Both the position numbers and the translations under genes were made by a program. This document shows, piece by piece, positions 49,001 to 60,800 of a stretch of 64,000 nucleotides of DNA. The DNA is from Ciona intestinalis. Taxonomy: Eukaryota > Chordata > Ascidiacea > Phlebobranchia > Cionidae. The stretch spans positions 196,638 through 260,637 of the forward strand of contig NC_020178.2 in the NCBI RefSeq assembly GCF_000224145.3. Reading direction: 5' to 3'. Position 1 is the first letter of the stretch; each line of letters starts with the position of its first letter. A model generated the notes under the pieces. It made no database searches. It was not told the DNA's origin and worked only from the letters and a program-made list of their open reading frames with translations.

Positions 49001-51358
49001 TGAATTATACTGAATATGTACGTCCAGTTTGTCTTCCATGCTATCCTAATGGCGTGCCAGAGTTTTTGAGAAAAGTCGTGTCTGGACCAGTTTTAACCGG
49101 TTTAGAAAATGTGAACCAAACGTGCAGAATTGAAGGTATTTAAAAAATTATGTAATATATAAATTTATGTAATTTAATGTAACTTTTTTTTAAGACAGTC
49201 GTTATAGCGCAGGTGTTCTGTTTCATACACCGTATGCCAGTTTATGTGTTATCTCTAAGGTAACTGTATAGGTTTGGCAGCCACGCTTTTATGCGATATT
49301 TTACTCAAGTAGTTTTGTAGCGTGTATTTTAAGGATATGAGTTGAATTATACTGTATTTTAGGTTTAACAGCCATACTTGAATTTAGGTGTATGAAACAG
49401 AACACCAGTGTTATAACAACTATCATTACCCCACCACGCAAAAAAAAATTCATTCATACTATATTTTAACAGGCAACTGGCTTAGAGATAAAAGCAGGTC
49501 ACAAAATCTTGCTGTTGTAACTGGATTTGGACACGAAAACGAAAGACGACCAGGTTCTATGGCGCAAGTCAGACCTGCTTTGTACCTTAAGCAAGGAATT
49601 TTGAAACTAGAAGCTGATGCCAGGTAAATTTGGTGCCATGGCATATTGTTTAGATGCTGTGGCACTGGTTTACGTGCCGTGGCACTGGTTTATCGCTGCG
49701 GTACTAGTTTACGGGCCGTGGCACTGGTTTACAGTCCAAGGCATTGATTTACGTGTTGCGGCACTACGGTTAGCGCACCTGTCTCTAGCTTAGAGGGGAA
49801 GGGTTTAAGGCTCGACGCTGCTACCATTGTGGGCGTCTGTGTCCTTGGGCAAGACACTTAAAGATAATTGCTTCAACCCTGTGGTCACTAATGGGTTGTG
49901 TGAATATCAGCCAAACAGAAAAAGCAAGCACGAGGTGTATGAAACAGAACACCCGTGTTATAACAACTGTCATTGCCCCGCCACACAAGAATAAACAAAT
50001 AACACCATTTACTCATTCATATAATTTAGATGTATTGCTGCTACTACAAGAATGAACAATATCCAAACTTACACCACGCGCATGTTATGTGCTATAGGGG
50101 CGCATAATACACCAGATTTGGTAGTCGATGCGTGTCAAGGGGACAGCGGAGGTCCTATAGTACGCCAGGTAAGTTTTTAACTATAATAAAATCCGCGAAT
50201 TTGACCCTGATCTGGTGCTCATAGAGCTGAACGATTCTTGTGTAAAGAAATACAGTAAGGATCTGATGCTACGAAAACGTAACAGACAAAAATCAAGTCC
50301 AACCAATTGGTAAAAAAAAATATGTTTCGCATAAGTGACATCGGCAGTCTTTTATTCAAATTAAATCCTAGATTTTTTGGGGTAAATCAATGTAATGTAT
50401 TTTTTCTCCCCTTGGCAGGGTAACGATAGTGGTTATATATTCTTGTGTGGCGGGGCAATGACAGTTGTTATAACATCACACGTGTTCTGTTTCATACACC
50501 TCGTGCCCGCTTATGAGTTACCACGTATTTATGGTATTTTGTTGGTGACTTATTTCTGTATGACTGACAATTTTGACAAGCCATTAATGACCACTAGGGT
50601 GGGGCAAATCGGGACACCTTTAGCACATAATATCTAAATATCCTGATCGTGTTTTAAACAATTAACAGCGGTCTATAGGAGTCGTTAGGATTCCTTTTTT
50701 TCATTTCTTTGAATGTTCTTTGTTAACTATCAAATGGGACGAAAAAATAGAATAAAAAGGCGTCGCATTTACCCCCACCCTACTATATACCCTATGATAA
50801 ATAAAAAACCTATAAATCAAAACATTTTTTAATATATAAAAATAAAGAAACCTAAAATCCGTCATAATATTTTAGACATAGTCCGGCCCCGTGGCATAGT
50901 GGTTAGCGCGTCTGCCTGTAACCTAGAGGTAATGGGTTCAAGGCTCGACGCTGCTACCATTGTGAGTATATGTGTCCTTGGGCAAGACACGGCAATTGCT
51001 TCAACCCAGTGGTCACTAATGGGTTGTCCAAATTATCAGCCATATATAAAAATAAATCAACCCCAAAAAATCACTCACAAAGTAACATGCATGCTAACTT
51101 GTAAGCTGTGATAACGGTCGTTTTTTGCCACGCGAGGATAAAGTAAGTTACATTCATTCATTCATTCATTCATTCATTCATTCATTCATTTAGGTATATG
51201 ATCCAGAAACAAGAACCAGTATGTGGGTTCAGATTGGAATTGTCAGCTGGGGCTGGGGTTGCGGACAAAACTACAGTTTACATGGCATAACATATTACTA
51301 CCCTGGATATTATACTGACGTTTTTAAGCTATTACACTGGATTAAAAATTTCATTTAA
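40086..51358 (+). CDS. Bf-like: Complement factor B-like protein, gene B, complete
   Basis: Nineteen exons, all phases agreeing, 2892 nt, 963 residues: 40086-40140, 40582-40725, 41134-41337, 41681-41806, 42533-42709, 43120-43320, 43581-43766, 44010-44227, 44632-44773, 45779-45913, 46305-46381, 46756-46924, 47159-47304, 47571-47697, 48336-48460, 48931-49135, 49473-49623, 50030-50168, 51194-51358. Order: signal peptide (MKTGLVFLCSFVVFVVV), Cys-rich module (VCLCDHECGYSC), CCP, second Cys-rich module (LQCLCDGNCGRTC), CCPs at 42533, 43120 and 43581, VWA with DLSRS and FFLTDG, then protease with RVLGG start, TAAH, DYDIAL and CQGDSGGP. The residue six before the catalytic Ser is Asp, as in trypsin. 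Human factor B has about 760 residues and three CCPs, so this protein has extra N-terminal modules. The intron after exon 9 carries a satellite of almost 1 kb. Confidence 0.93.
40222..40573. mobile_element. Two adjacent MITEs in gene B intron 1
   Basis: 40222-40418 (CACCCTAC subtype) and 40425-40573 (ACAGTACT subtype); the second ends 8 bases before the exon 2 acceptor. Confidence 0.8.
40738..40980 (+). mobile_element. SINE lacking head, forward
   Basis: Starts a few bases after the donor of gene B exon 2. Middle and tail complete. Confidence 0.72.
41500..41650 (-). repeat. 71-bp satellite, degenerate, reverse
   Basis: About two diverged units (CATACATCTCATGTTCACTG) in the gene B intron before 41681, the intron homologous to those at 31138 and 57020. 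Confidence 0.65.
43805..43990 (+). mobile_element. SINE lacking head, forward
   Basis: Middle (CCAACCTAGTGGTCATTAAT) and most of the tail in the gene B intron 43767-44009. Confidence 0.7.
44284..44540 (+). mobile_element. tRNA-headed SINE, forward
   Basis: Head at 44287 (GTGGCAAAGTGGTTAGCGCG) with GTAATGGGTTTAAGGCTC, middle, and tail up to CATTACCCTGCC. Confidence 0.82.
44793..45765 (+). repeat. 71-bp satellite, longest array, about 13 units with rearrangements
   Basis: Gene B intron 44774-45778. Units near 45455-45500 and 45620-45665 contain fold-back inserts (ACACATGGTGTATTCATACA) and short duplications. Confidence 0.9.
46085..46242 (+). mobile_element. tRNA-headed SINE, 5' part
   Basis: Head (GTGGTTATCGCGCCTGCTTG) and middle; the tail is missing. 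Confidence 0.75.
46488..46735 (+). mobile_element. SINE, forward, head truncated
   Basis: Starts within the head end (GAAATTGCTACCATTGTGGG) and runs through the full tail to CATTCATTCATT just before exon 12 of gene B. Confidence 0.78.
47355..47557 (-). repeat. 71-bp satellite, about 2.8 units, reverse
   Basis: Gene B intron 47305-47570. Confidence 0.85.
48493..48670 (+). mobile_element. SINE, forward, partial
   Basis: Middle and part of the tail, cut by the MITE at 48688. Confidence 0.7.
48688..48875. mobile_element. MITE, palindromic family
   Basis: CTAGGGTGGGGTAAGATGGG to CATTTTCCCCCACCCTACTT. Confidence 0.82.
49765..50000 (+). mobile_element. tRNA-headed SINE, forward
   Basis: Head near 49765 (ACGGTTAGCGCACCTGTCTC), middle and shortened tail. 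It precedes the acceptor of gene B exon 18. Confidence 0.75.
50190..50340 (+). repeat. Dispersed repeat, also at 20000-20145
   Basis: GCGAATTTGACCCTGATCTG to CAAGTCCAACCAATTGG matches the complement of 20000-20145. Confidence 0.75.
50592..50788. mobile_element. MITE inserted in a SINE middle
   Basis: Interrupts a reverse SINE after CCATTAATGACCACTAGGG; this is a relative age marker (SINE older than MITE). Confidence 0.8.
50883..51190 (+). mobile_element. tRNA-headed SINE, forward, full length
   Basis: Head CCGGCCCCGTGGCATAGTGG, B-box-like GGGTTCAAGGCTCG, middle, and a tail ending in about nine ATTC repeats. That tail runs straight into the acceptor of the last gene B exon, so the SINE tail supplies the pyrimidine-rich splice context. 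Confidence 0.85.
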
Positions 51359-51361
51359 AAA

Positions 51362-51367
51362 AATAAA
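51362..51367 (+). promoter_or_regulatory. poly(A) signal of factor B-like gene B
   Basis: AATAAA four bases after the stop codon; a second AATAAA lies at about 51446. The second is the likelier site for a functional 3' UTR. Confidence 0.4.
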
Positions 51368-51504
51368 ATTTTAAATTAAAAATGACTTAATTTTTTTACT
51401 TGGAATAGATTGAATATATTTCAAATTTGTTTTAAAACTGTTTGAAATAAAAAGATGTTGCTTTGAAGGTGATTTTGTTGTTGTAGTTGTTAGTTTACGT
51501 ATTG

Positions 51505-51880
51505 TAGTAGTAGGGTATAAGTTCGAGGCTCGATGCGGGTACAATTATGTTTGTGTGTGTGTGTCTTTGGGCAAGACACTTAACGGCAATTACTTCAACC
51601 AAGTGGTCACTAATGGGTCGTACAAATTATCAGCTATTCAGAAACAACAATCACCCACAAAGTTACACACGTGGTAACTCGTAAGCAGGCACAAGGTGTA
51701 TGAAACAGATGTTATAACGACTGTCGTTGCCCTGCCACGCGAGGATAAATAAGTTACATTCATTCATTCATGACTTAAAAGCAGGCATGAGGTATGTAAA
51801 ATAGAACACCCGTGTTATAACAACTGTCATTGCCCGCCACGCAAGGATAAATAAGTTACATTCATTCGCCTTATGCTCAA
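51505..51880 (+). mobile_element. SINE, forward, with duplicated tail
   Basis: Two tail copies in a row. The equivalent contig copy at 52425-52655 has only one, a clear allelic-type difference. Confidence 0.75.
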
Positions 51881-52007
51881 AACGTAATATAACAATGTGT
51901 ATTACAGCTAATACACACTTACTGTTTCAACAAAAAGTTAACTGACTACACGGCATAGCTACAAGCGAAATAGCGTTATTCCCTAATACTATTTATAACT
52001 ATATCGA

Positions 52008-52057
52008 NNNNNNNNNNNNNNNNNNNNNNNNNNNNNNNNNNNNNNNNNNNNNNNNNN
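52008..52057. other. Assembly gap, 50 N
   Basis: Separates two copies of the gene B 3' end. Confidence 0.98.
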
Positions 52058-52077
52058 TCATTCATTCATTCATTCAG

Positions 52078-52242
52078 GTATATGATCCAGAAACAAGAAC
52101 CAGTATGTGGGTTCAGATTGGAATTGTCAGCTGGGGCTGGGGTTGCGGTCAAAACTACAGTTTACATGGCATAACATATTACTACCCTGGATATTATACT
52201 GACGTTTTTAAGCTATTACACTGGATTAAAAATTTCATTTAA
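52078..52242 (+). pseudogene. Second copy of the last exon of gene B, probably an assembly duplicate
   Basis: This repeats the last coding exon of gene B (51194-51358), acceptor CATTCAG and stop included; I see one base difference (GCGGTC versus GCGGAC). The 3' flank is also repeated up to about 52800. The left copy breaks off at the gap at 52007 within sequence that the right copy reads through. This is best explained as two overlapping contigs or haplotypes that were not merged. Confidence 0.75.
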
Positions 52243-53027
52243 AAAAATAAAATTTTAAATTAAAAATGATTTATTTTTTTTACTTGGAATAGATTGAATA
52301 TATTTCAAATTTGTTTTAAAACTGTTTGAAATAAAAAGATGTTGCTTTGAAGGTGATTTTGTTGTTGTGTCTTACGGGTAGTTGTTAGTTTACGTATTGT
52401 TGTAGTAGGGTATAAGTTCGAGGCTCGATGCGGGTACAATTATGTTTGTGTGTGTGTGTCTTTGGGCAAGACACTTAACGGCAATTACTTCAACCAAGTG
52501 GTAACTAATGGGTCGTACAAATTATCAGCCATTCAGAAACAACAATCACCCACAAAGTTACATACGTGGTAACTCGTAAGCAGGCACAAGGTGTATGAAA
52601 CAGATGTTATAACAACTGTCATTGCCCGCCACGCAAGGATAAATAAGTTACATTCATTCGCCTTATGCTCAAAACGTAATATAACAATGTGTATTACAGC
52701 TAAAACACACTTACTGTTTCAACAAAAAGTTAACTGACTACACGGCATAGCTACAAGCGAAATAGCGTTATTCCCTAATACTATTTATAACTATATCGAA
52801 ACTGACGTAGGCTTAAGAATACACCATGATTTTCGGTACTAAAAGCAAAGTTTCGATCAAAATTTTTGCTGTTTTTGTAAAGTGTATAGGCACGCATAAA
52901 ACAATCACCCACAAAGGTACAATTTGGTACAGCTCGTAAGCTGGCACGAGTTGTATAAAATAGAACATCCGTGTTATAACGACTGTTATTGTCCTGTCAT
53001 GCGAGGATAAAACTTTATTCATACGTA

Positions 53028-53158
53028 TTTTTTTCTCGTCGCATTTGCCAGTAAACAAAGAATATTTACAAAATTATGTAACCGTATCCTCACGACTCTA
53101 AAAGGGCGTTGTTAATTGTTAAAACGTAATTAGAATCCATCGTACCCAACGGCACTAT
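53028..53158. mobile_element. MITE fragment
   Basis: Core and one end (CGTACCCAACGGCACTATTA), fused to a SINE tail. Confidence 0.65.
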
Positions 53159-54207
53159 TACATCACAATAGTAATTTATGCAGCATGTTATCTTAAATGT
53201 CCTCGCCAATTTAAACATTTATGTGCAATAACGTAGCAACGAAAGTTTAAAACTAAAGCATAATTTTTGAGCATTTAAAATACACTAAATGTATTGGCAA
53301 ATTAAACAGCCCTCAGAAAACTATATCAATTAAACATAAATGGCTCGTTTGTTTAGTGTACACGCTTATTTTCTTCCAATTAAATGTAAATATCTTTTCT
53401 TTGTAGGCGTTTAACAACTGTTGTTTTGTCGCTATATCCTGCTGTATTTTCGTTTAAAATAGTTTAAAATTTTCGCTACCGTAATCGAAGAGACAAATAA
53501 AAATTTTATAAATGTAAAACAACTTAAATATAACAATCTTGCAGTAAATTAGCTTTGTAATTTTTCGCACTTAACTTTGGTTGGCACAAAACTGCTTTAT
53601 ATATATATTATTATGTTACCGTAACACAGAAGCAGTTAAAAACTTTTGTTACAATAGCGACAAAAATATGACCTTTATAATTGGATAGATTAAAGCTAAC
53701 TTTAAAACGTTGCGATTATTTTCGATGAATTGACGTTTAAATGCCAATGTAAATGTTAATCTAAACAAATTGGCCGTTTAATTGGAAGAATTTATTTATC
53801 AAGTCAAAATCGCCGGAGGCCATTCTATGAAATTTTATTAAGCGGTTTTCTGTTTTGCGTCAAAACTTTCGTAGCCTGTTTTTGCAGGTTTTCTGTGTTT
53901 GTCCTTGGGCGCTGATTCGTATCAAGCTAAATCCTACAGGAAAGAAGTCAGTCACGTTTTTAAGTAAAGTTGAATATTGGGCAAATATATTCCAAAATCA
54001 CAAGTCACTTTAAACGCGATAGGACCTCACTTTTACAGAAAAGGCTACTAGTTTAAAAACTAATGAGATATACAAAGACAAATTTTACTAGTTAGAATTA
54101 GTTTAGTAGTTAATAAGTTAAGTAGAAAACTAGAGCTCAAAACTGTTGTAGTGTTAGTTAAATAGAATAATTCCAATTTAAAAAAGCAGAATAAGCAAAA
54201 GTAGCAT

Positions 54208-54640
54208 AGTAGGTTGGGGAAAGATGGGATAGCTTTTAAATTTATTTTCTCGTCCCATTTATTAGTAAACATAAAAACATTCAAAAATTTTTAAAACTAT
54301 ATTATCACGACTCCCATAGACTGTTGTTAATTGTTTAAAACACGATCAGAATGTTTGGACATTATGTACTAAAGGTGTCCCATCTACCCCACAGTACAGT
54401 ATATAGATCCTAAAAATGCCAAATTTGTAGCGCTTTTAAAACAACGTTTTTTAGTAAGTTGGGATAAGATTGTCCGTATTTTTATTCTTTTTTATCGTCC
54501 CGTCTGGTAGTAAACAAAGAATATTAACAAAAGTATTTAACCGTATCCTCACGACTCTAAAAAGTGTTGTTAACTGTTTAAAACATGATCAGAAAATATG
54601 GGTTTTAAGTGCTAACGGTATCCATCTTACCACACTATCG
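54208..54640. mobile_element. Two MITEs upstream of gene C
   Basis: 54208-54402 and 54452-54640, both with the conserved AGTAAACA core. Confidence 0.78.
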
Positions 54641-54704
54641 TCTGTAGGGTGTAACGGTCACGCCTTTTATCCAAAACATTATTTCTTTCTTTTTTATCAA
54701 CAAG

Positions 54705-54800
54705 CGTGTTTTAACAACTGTTGTTTTACCGTTACTACCCGTCTTTTCGCTTTTGTCAACTCCCTTCTTCTTCGTTAACGTGACCGAAGTGACGAAATAA
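54705..54800 (+). repeat. Repeat shared upstream of gene C and COLGALT
   Basis: Same element as at 12565; ends about 100 bases before the gene C start codon. Confidence 0.7.
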
Positions 54801-54872
54801 ATCTCATTTATTCATTCACACAGTAACATACATTATTTTTAAATTTTAATATAATTTAGAAACTTGTTTTAC

Positions 54873-54874
54873 AG
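54873..54874 (+). promoter_or_regulatory. 3' splice acceptor upstream of gene C start codon
   Basis: CTTGTTTTACAG ends 24 bases before the start codon, as for the other genes here. It may receive a spliced leader or join a 5' UTR exon. Confidence 0.4.
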
Positions 54875-54898
54875 CGATTTTTGTATTCAGTTGAAATA

Positions 54899-57800
54899 AT
54901 GGGTTTTCGCAGGATTTTGGTTCTGTCTTGTCTTTTGCTGTACTTTGTTAATTTTGCCAGTGGCGGTCATATAGGTAAGCATACGGGTATATATATATAT
55001 ATATTCATATTCATATATGTGGGGTAAGATGGGACACCTTTCATTCTATTTTCTTGTCCCATTTGGCAGTAAACTAGGAACATTCAAAGATATATGAAAC
55101 TGTATCCTCACAATTCCCATAGACCGTTGTTAATTGTTTAAAACACGATCAGGGTATTTGGATATTTTGTGCTAAAGGTAAAGGTGTTCCGTCTTTCCCT
55201 ATAATACTGTTTAAAACCTAATGCTATTTAAACAACACAAGTTGCATGAATTTAGTATAAATAAATGTAACTTATTTAACCTTGTGTGGTGGGGCAAAAC
55301 AGTCCTTATAACACGGGTGTTCTGTTTTATACACCTCGTGCCCGCTTACGAATTACCACGTATGTAACTTTGTAGGTGATTTTTTTTCTATTTTTGTAAT
55401 GTATGGCTGACAAAATTTTAACAACAAATCAGTGACTAACTGACTAATAAGAAAAGGAAATGTGATTTATGCGTCTTGCCCAAGGACACAAACGCCCACA
55501 ATGGTAGCGGCGACGGCAGTAACGTCTCCGTCTCACATTGGTTAGCACCAGCCTCAAATGTGGAGATGCGTGGTGATACTCAAACCCAGGAATCCCTTAG
55601 GAATTATCTAAAATAAATTATCAGCCATACATAAATAAAAAGTCAAGATAATTAATCACCCACAAAGTAACATACTTGGTAACTCGTAAGCGGGCATGAA
55701 GTGTATGAAACAGAACACCCGTATTATAGCAAAGTGGGAGAATATGGGACACCTTTTCATTCTATTTTCTTTACCCATTTGGTAGTAAACGGAGAACATT
55801 TAATGAATTATAAACCCGTATCCTCACGACTCCCATAGACCGTTTTTATCTGTTTAAAACACGATCAGGATATTTGGGTATTATGTGCTAAAGGTGTCCC
55901 ATCTTCTTCCACCCTACTATATAACAGCTATCCTTGAGCGACCACACAAAAGAATAAAACAAGTTACATTCATTCATTAATATCATATTGTTCTTTTATT
56001 TAGGCGACTGTCCGAACAGAAACAGAACCTCAGCAAGGGGGGTTGGGCGGCGTTGTAGAAAACAGTGTCGGCCAGGTGATACGAGATGCAGAGGCGGAAA
56101 AGTTTGCCTGTGTGACCACGAATGTGGCTATTCCTGTATAAAGTTGGGTAGGTGTTAATATACACGTCTGATTTTGCACCGTGTTAGAAGAAATGACAAA
56201 AACCATGTTATAGTAGGGTGGGTGGGATGGGACATCATTTCATTTTATTTTTCCGTCCCATTTGATAGTAAACAAAAAATATTCAAAGAATTATAAATCG
56301 TATTCTCAAAACCCCTATAGACCGTTGTTGATTGTTTAAAGCACGATCAGGATATTTGAATGTTATGTCCTAAATGTGTCCCATCTTCCCCCACCCCACT
56401 ATATATAGTGTATAAAGACACGGGGGTTATGTTTCATACACCTCGTGCCAGGTTACGACTTACCAAGTATGTTACTTTGTGGGTGATTATTTTGTGGGAT
56501 ATTTTATGTGCGGCTGATAGTTTGAACAACCCATTAGTAACCGCTGGGTTAGAGCAATTGCCGTAAAGTGTCTTGCCCAAGGACATATACGCCCACAATG
56601 GTAGCAGCATACCAATTTTTACAGCTCCAAACACAATACCATAAAAAATCACCCCACAAAGTAACATACTTGGTAACTTGTAAGCTGACACGGGGTGTAT
56701 GAAACAGAACACCCGTGTTATAACGACTGTCATTTTGTGGCCACGCAAGGATAAAGTAAGTTACATTCATTCATTCATTCATTCAATCATTTCTTTTTTA
56801 CAGATAACTTTTGCCCCCATCCTCCTACACTTCTAAACTCCACAAGTATTAACATAACACGTACCAATGCGTCAGGCATAGTCCAAGCAGAAGCGCCATA
56901 CCGTTACAATGACCGTGCAAGATATATATGCGATGCAGGCTTTACATTAGTACAAGATGGTAACCATATGTGCCATGGTAGAAGGGGATGGACAGGCACT
57001 TCTATATGTGCACGTAAGTTGCTCACTGTTAAGTTATAACATGGATGTCTTCTTATACACCAGACACACATGGTGAATTCATACACCTCATGCTCACTGT
57101 TGAGCTATAACATGAGTGTCTTCTTATACACCAGACACACATGATGTATTCATACACTTCATGCTCACTGCAAGTTATAACATGGGTGTCTTCTTATACA
57201 CCAGACACACATGGTGTATTCATACACCTCATGCTCACTGTCAAATTATACTGTATATCTACAGGTAATTGTGGGCAGTATGATCCAGTGCTTGTAAGAC
57301 GTAGAGGTATGGTGTGTGGAACAGAATGTCATGTGGATTCACAATGCAGCAATGGTTTACAATGCTTATGTGATGGTGCTTGTGGACTCAGGTGTGCCAA
57401 TTCAAGTGAGTATAAGATAAGAGGTGCAACAACATAGGCGCCAAACCTGGGGTGGCAGTGGGCAAGACTACCCTGGAATTTTCGCACTGCATTAATCAGT
57501 AAACATTACAATTGAAAAGTTAGATTTATTTTATAATAATGAGTGTCTAACTACTCCTGCCCCCAATATCAGATTAACAAAGAAATATATTTATTGCAAT
57601 CTGGGTTTAAATCTCAATACTACCTGAATCCCATTTTGGTTAACCTAAATACTTACCAAGCTTTTGGCATGGACTTTCTGGCCAGCACTGTAAAAACTAA
57701 AAACATTTTTTCAAACTACTGTAAAGTTATGTGCGCAATTATTTTGTGTGAAAGGGAGTAAAAAATAGATCTTTTGTTGTTAGTTTTTTTAATAGATCTT

Positions 57801-60800
57801 CTGTAATTTGTTTTTGTGATCTTAAAGGATCTACTTTTTGTATAGACAGAACCAAACAGCTGGGTAAAACCGGGGTGTTAAACACTTAAGTCTGCCATAC
57901 TGCTTAAAAAAAATTTCAAACTAAAAATCAAACATAATTTTTTTTGTAGGCAATGACTGTGGTGAAGCCCCTCAAGTGAGAAATGCGACACTACAGTACA
58001 CAGGAGAAGGGTTAGGTCGTGTAGCAAACTACATCTGCGATAGTGGCTTCTACAGATCAAGTGGAAGCTATGCTAGGAGATGCACAGTTGCTGGCACTTG
58101 GGATGGAACTTCTCCTACTTGCACAAGTGAGTTAAAACTTAAAATTTCTTGCAGGATTTAACATTTATTTGGGGTCAAAACATTTTAAGTGCCATGAGTG
58201 ACGTGTTACTCCAACTTTTGGGGTAATATTCTATGTTTTATGTAATTAACGAATAAATTAATGTAACTTATTTACCCACGTATGGCGGGATACGACAGTC
58301 ATTATAACACAAGTGTTCTGTTTCATACACCTCGTGCCCACTTACGAGCTACAATGTATGTAACTTTGTGGTGATTATATTTTTGGATCTTTTTGTTTAT
58401 ACGTAATATTGTTTACATGTACTTTATAGGAGTTGAGTGCCCGGACCCAAGTGAAGCAATTGGAATGACAGACGGATATATAGCAGACTGGGTTGGAGGT
58501 CCTTACTACCCTGGCCAACAGTTTACATTTGAATGTCCATCGGGATACAGGTTAATTGGATCCCCTGTAAGAAGTTGTCAAACTAATGGTCGTTGGAGTG
58601 GCGTGCCAAATGCTTGTGACAGGCAGCGCCGAAGTGAGTTATGACTCCTTGTTAAAACAATATTTTCCTAGTTTTGGAGATTTGATTTTTTTAAAAAAGT
58701 TTTAAAATCTTGGATAAATAAGTAATGTGAGGATAAGTAAGTAACGTGAGGATAAGTAAGTAATGTGAGGATAAGAAAGTAATGTGAGGATACATAAGTA
58801 ATGTGAAGATAAGTAAGTAATGTGAGGATAAGTAAGTAATGTGAGGATAAGTAAGTAATGTGAGGATAGGTAAGTAACGTGAGGATAAATAAGTAATGTG
58901 AGGATAAATAAGTAATGTGAGGATAAATAAGTAACGTGAGGATAAGTAAGTAATGTGAGGATACATAAGTAATGTGAAGATAAGTAAGTAATGTGAGGAT
59001 AAGTAAGTAATGTGAGGATAAGTAAGTAACGTGAGGATAAATAAGTAATGTGAGGATAAATAAGTAATGTGAGGATAAATAAGTAACGTGAGGATAAGTA
59101 AGTAATGTGAGGATAAGTAAGTAAGTAATGTGAGGATAAATAAACAATAATTAACAAATGATTTTTACAGCTGGTGAAGTCAGATGCTCCCATCCTGGAA
59201 TTCCTGTCAACGGGGAATTATTTTCTGGCGGGCGTGGACGTAATCGTTTTAGTGTGGGCAGTACGGTTACCTTCAGATGCCATGGAAGATACATACTGGT
59301 AGGCCAAGCTGTGCAAACATGCATGCGTTTCTTACAATGGGATGGACAAGGGGCACCTCAATGTATTGGTAAGGATTTTATATTTTTTGTAGTAATGTTA
59401 GAGTTTAAATTGAAAGACATTGTGTGTTAAGGTACTGGGTTCAAAGCTTGATGCTGCTAGCTTGGTCAGTGGTAATATTTTTTTACAATTTCCATCTAAA
59501 TAGTTTTTTTTCACTGTTTAAAAAAATTATAAATGGATGTTACTAAATTATTCTTGCTTAGCAAGCAATGACAGTTGTTATAACACAGGTATCTGTTTCA
59601 TACACCTAGTGCCCGCTAATGAGTTACCATGTATATAACTTTTTGGCTGAATTATTTGGGAGAGTAAAAATTTCCTTTTCTGTAAGGCTTCTGTCACCAA
59701 GAAATGAATCTTTTTTTAGATCCAATTTACCCAGACGACCCACGGGAAGCTGCTCAAAGGTTGAGCGAAAATACAAATCGTATAAGTGTGCATATGAGTA
59801 CACCAAGCTCTGGAGTTGGTGGGCGATCCATCACAGCTGATCATGAGGGTGGAAATGAAATTTATTTTCTGATTGATTTTTCACGAAGTGTAACTGACGA
59901 AGCGCTTGATCACTCACTCAAATTTGCACAGAAGCTTGTCACAAGGGTTTGTTAGATATTCATATTCTTAAGTATTATAAGGGTCAGTGGTATTGCACAC
60001 CATATAGTGAATGAATGAGTGAATGTAACTTACTTTATCCTACCGTGGCCAGAAAACGACAGTCATTATAACACCGGTGTTCTGTTTCATACACCTCGTG
60101 CCTGCTTACGAGTTACCGAATATGTTACTTTATGGCTGATTTTTTTATTTTTTTATGTGTGGCTGATAATTTGGACAACCCATTAGTGACCAATGGTTTG
60201 AAGCAATTATAGTGAAAGAATGTATTGAAAAAAACACCCATTACTGTTACCATTGTGGGCGTATGTTTCTTTGGGCAAGCCACTTAACGTCAATTGCTCC
60301 AACCCAGTGGTCACTAATAAGCTGTCTAAATTATCAGCCATACATATATAACAAAACTAGTGACATTTACTTGCATGCACAAAAGGATAACTAATACCCT
60401 TTTTTGCATGGTAGAAAGTTAATGCGAATAACGATCCGCATTAACTCGTCATATGATAACTCGCTAACCGCGTTACTTTGCATGGTCATTTTGTTTATGC
60501 GCGTATCAACATTGAGTAAGCTTATTTTAGCGCAATATTGTTAAATCTAGTTTATAAAATAAGTTTTAACACCTCATGGTGCTATTACCAACTAAATCCT
60601 GTAAAAATAATATCTGAAAAAAATAAGGCTCTTAAAAGTGAAACTGTACTTCACTATACTTTTCTTTACTCGCATAATGCGAGCAACAACCAACCTCCTA
60701 CAGCAGGTTACATGCTTATGACGATATGCGTGTTAACTTTGTTTTTGCGAGTAAATATGCGAGTACTTACGCGCATAAAAGTGACCATGCAGAAAGGGTA

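Larger units (their letters stand above)
51368..54872. other. Intergenic, gene B to gene C
   Basis: Holds SINEs, the duplicated contig end with a second last exon, a hairpin repeat at 53340-53460, two MITEs (54208-54640) and the repeat at about 54705-54800. No further gene seen between 53160 and 54200. Confidence 0.55.

Noticed and set aside
59624..59840. Open frames overlapping gene C exon 8 in other frames
   Set aside because: Shadows of the VWA exon at 59720-59946, which matches genes A and B.
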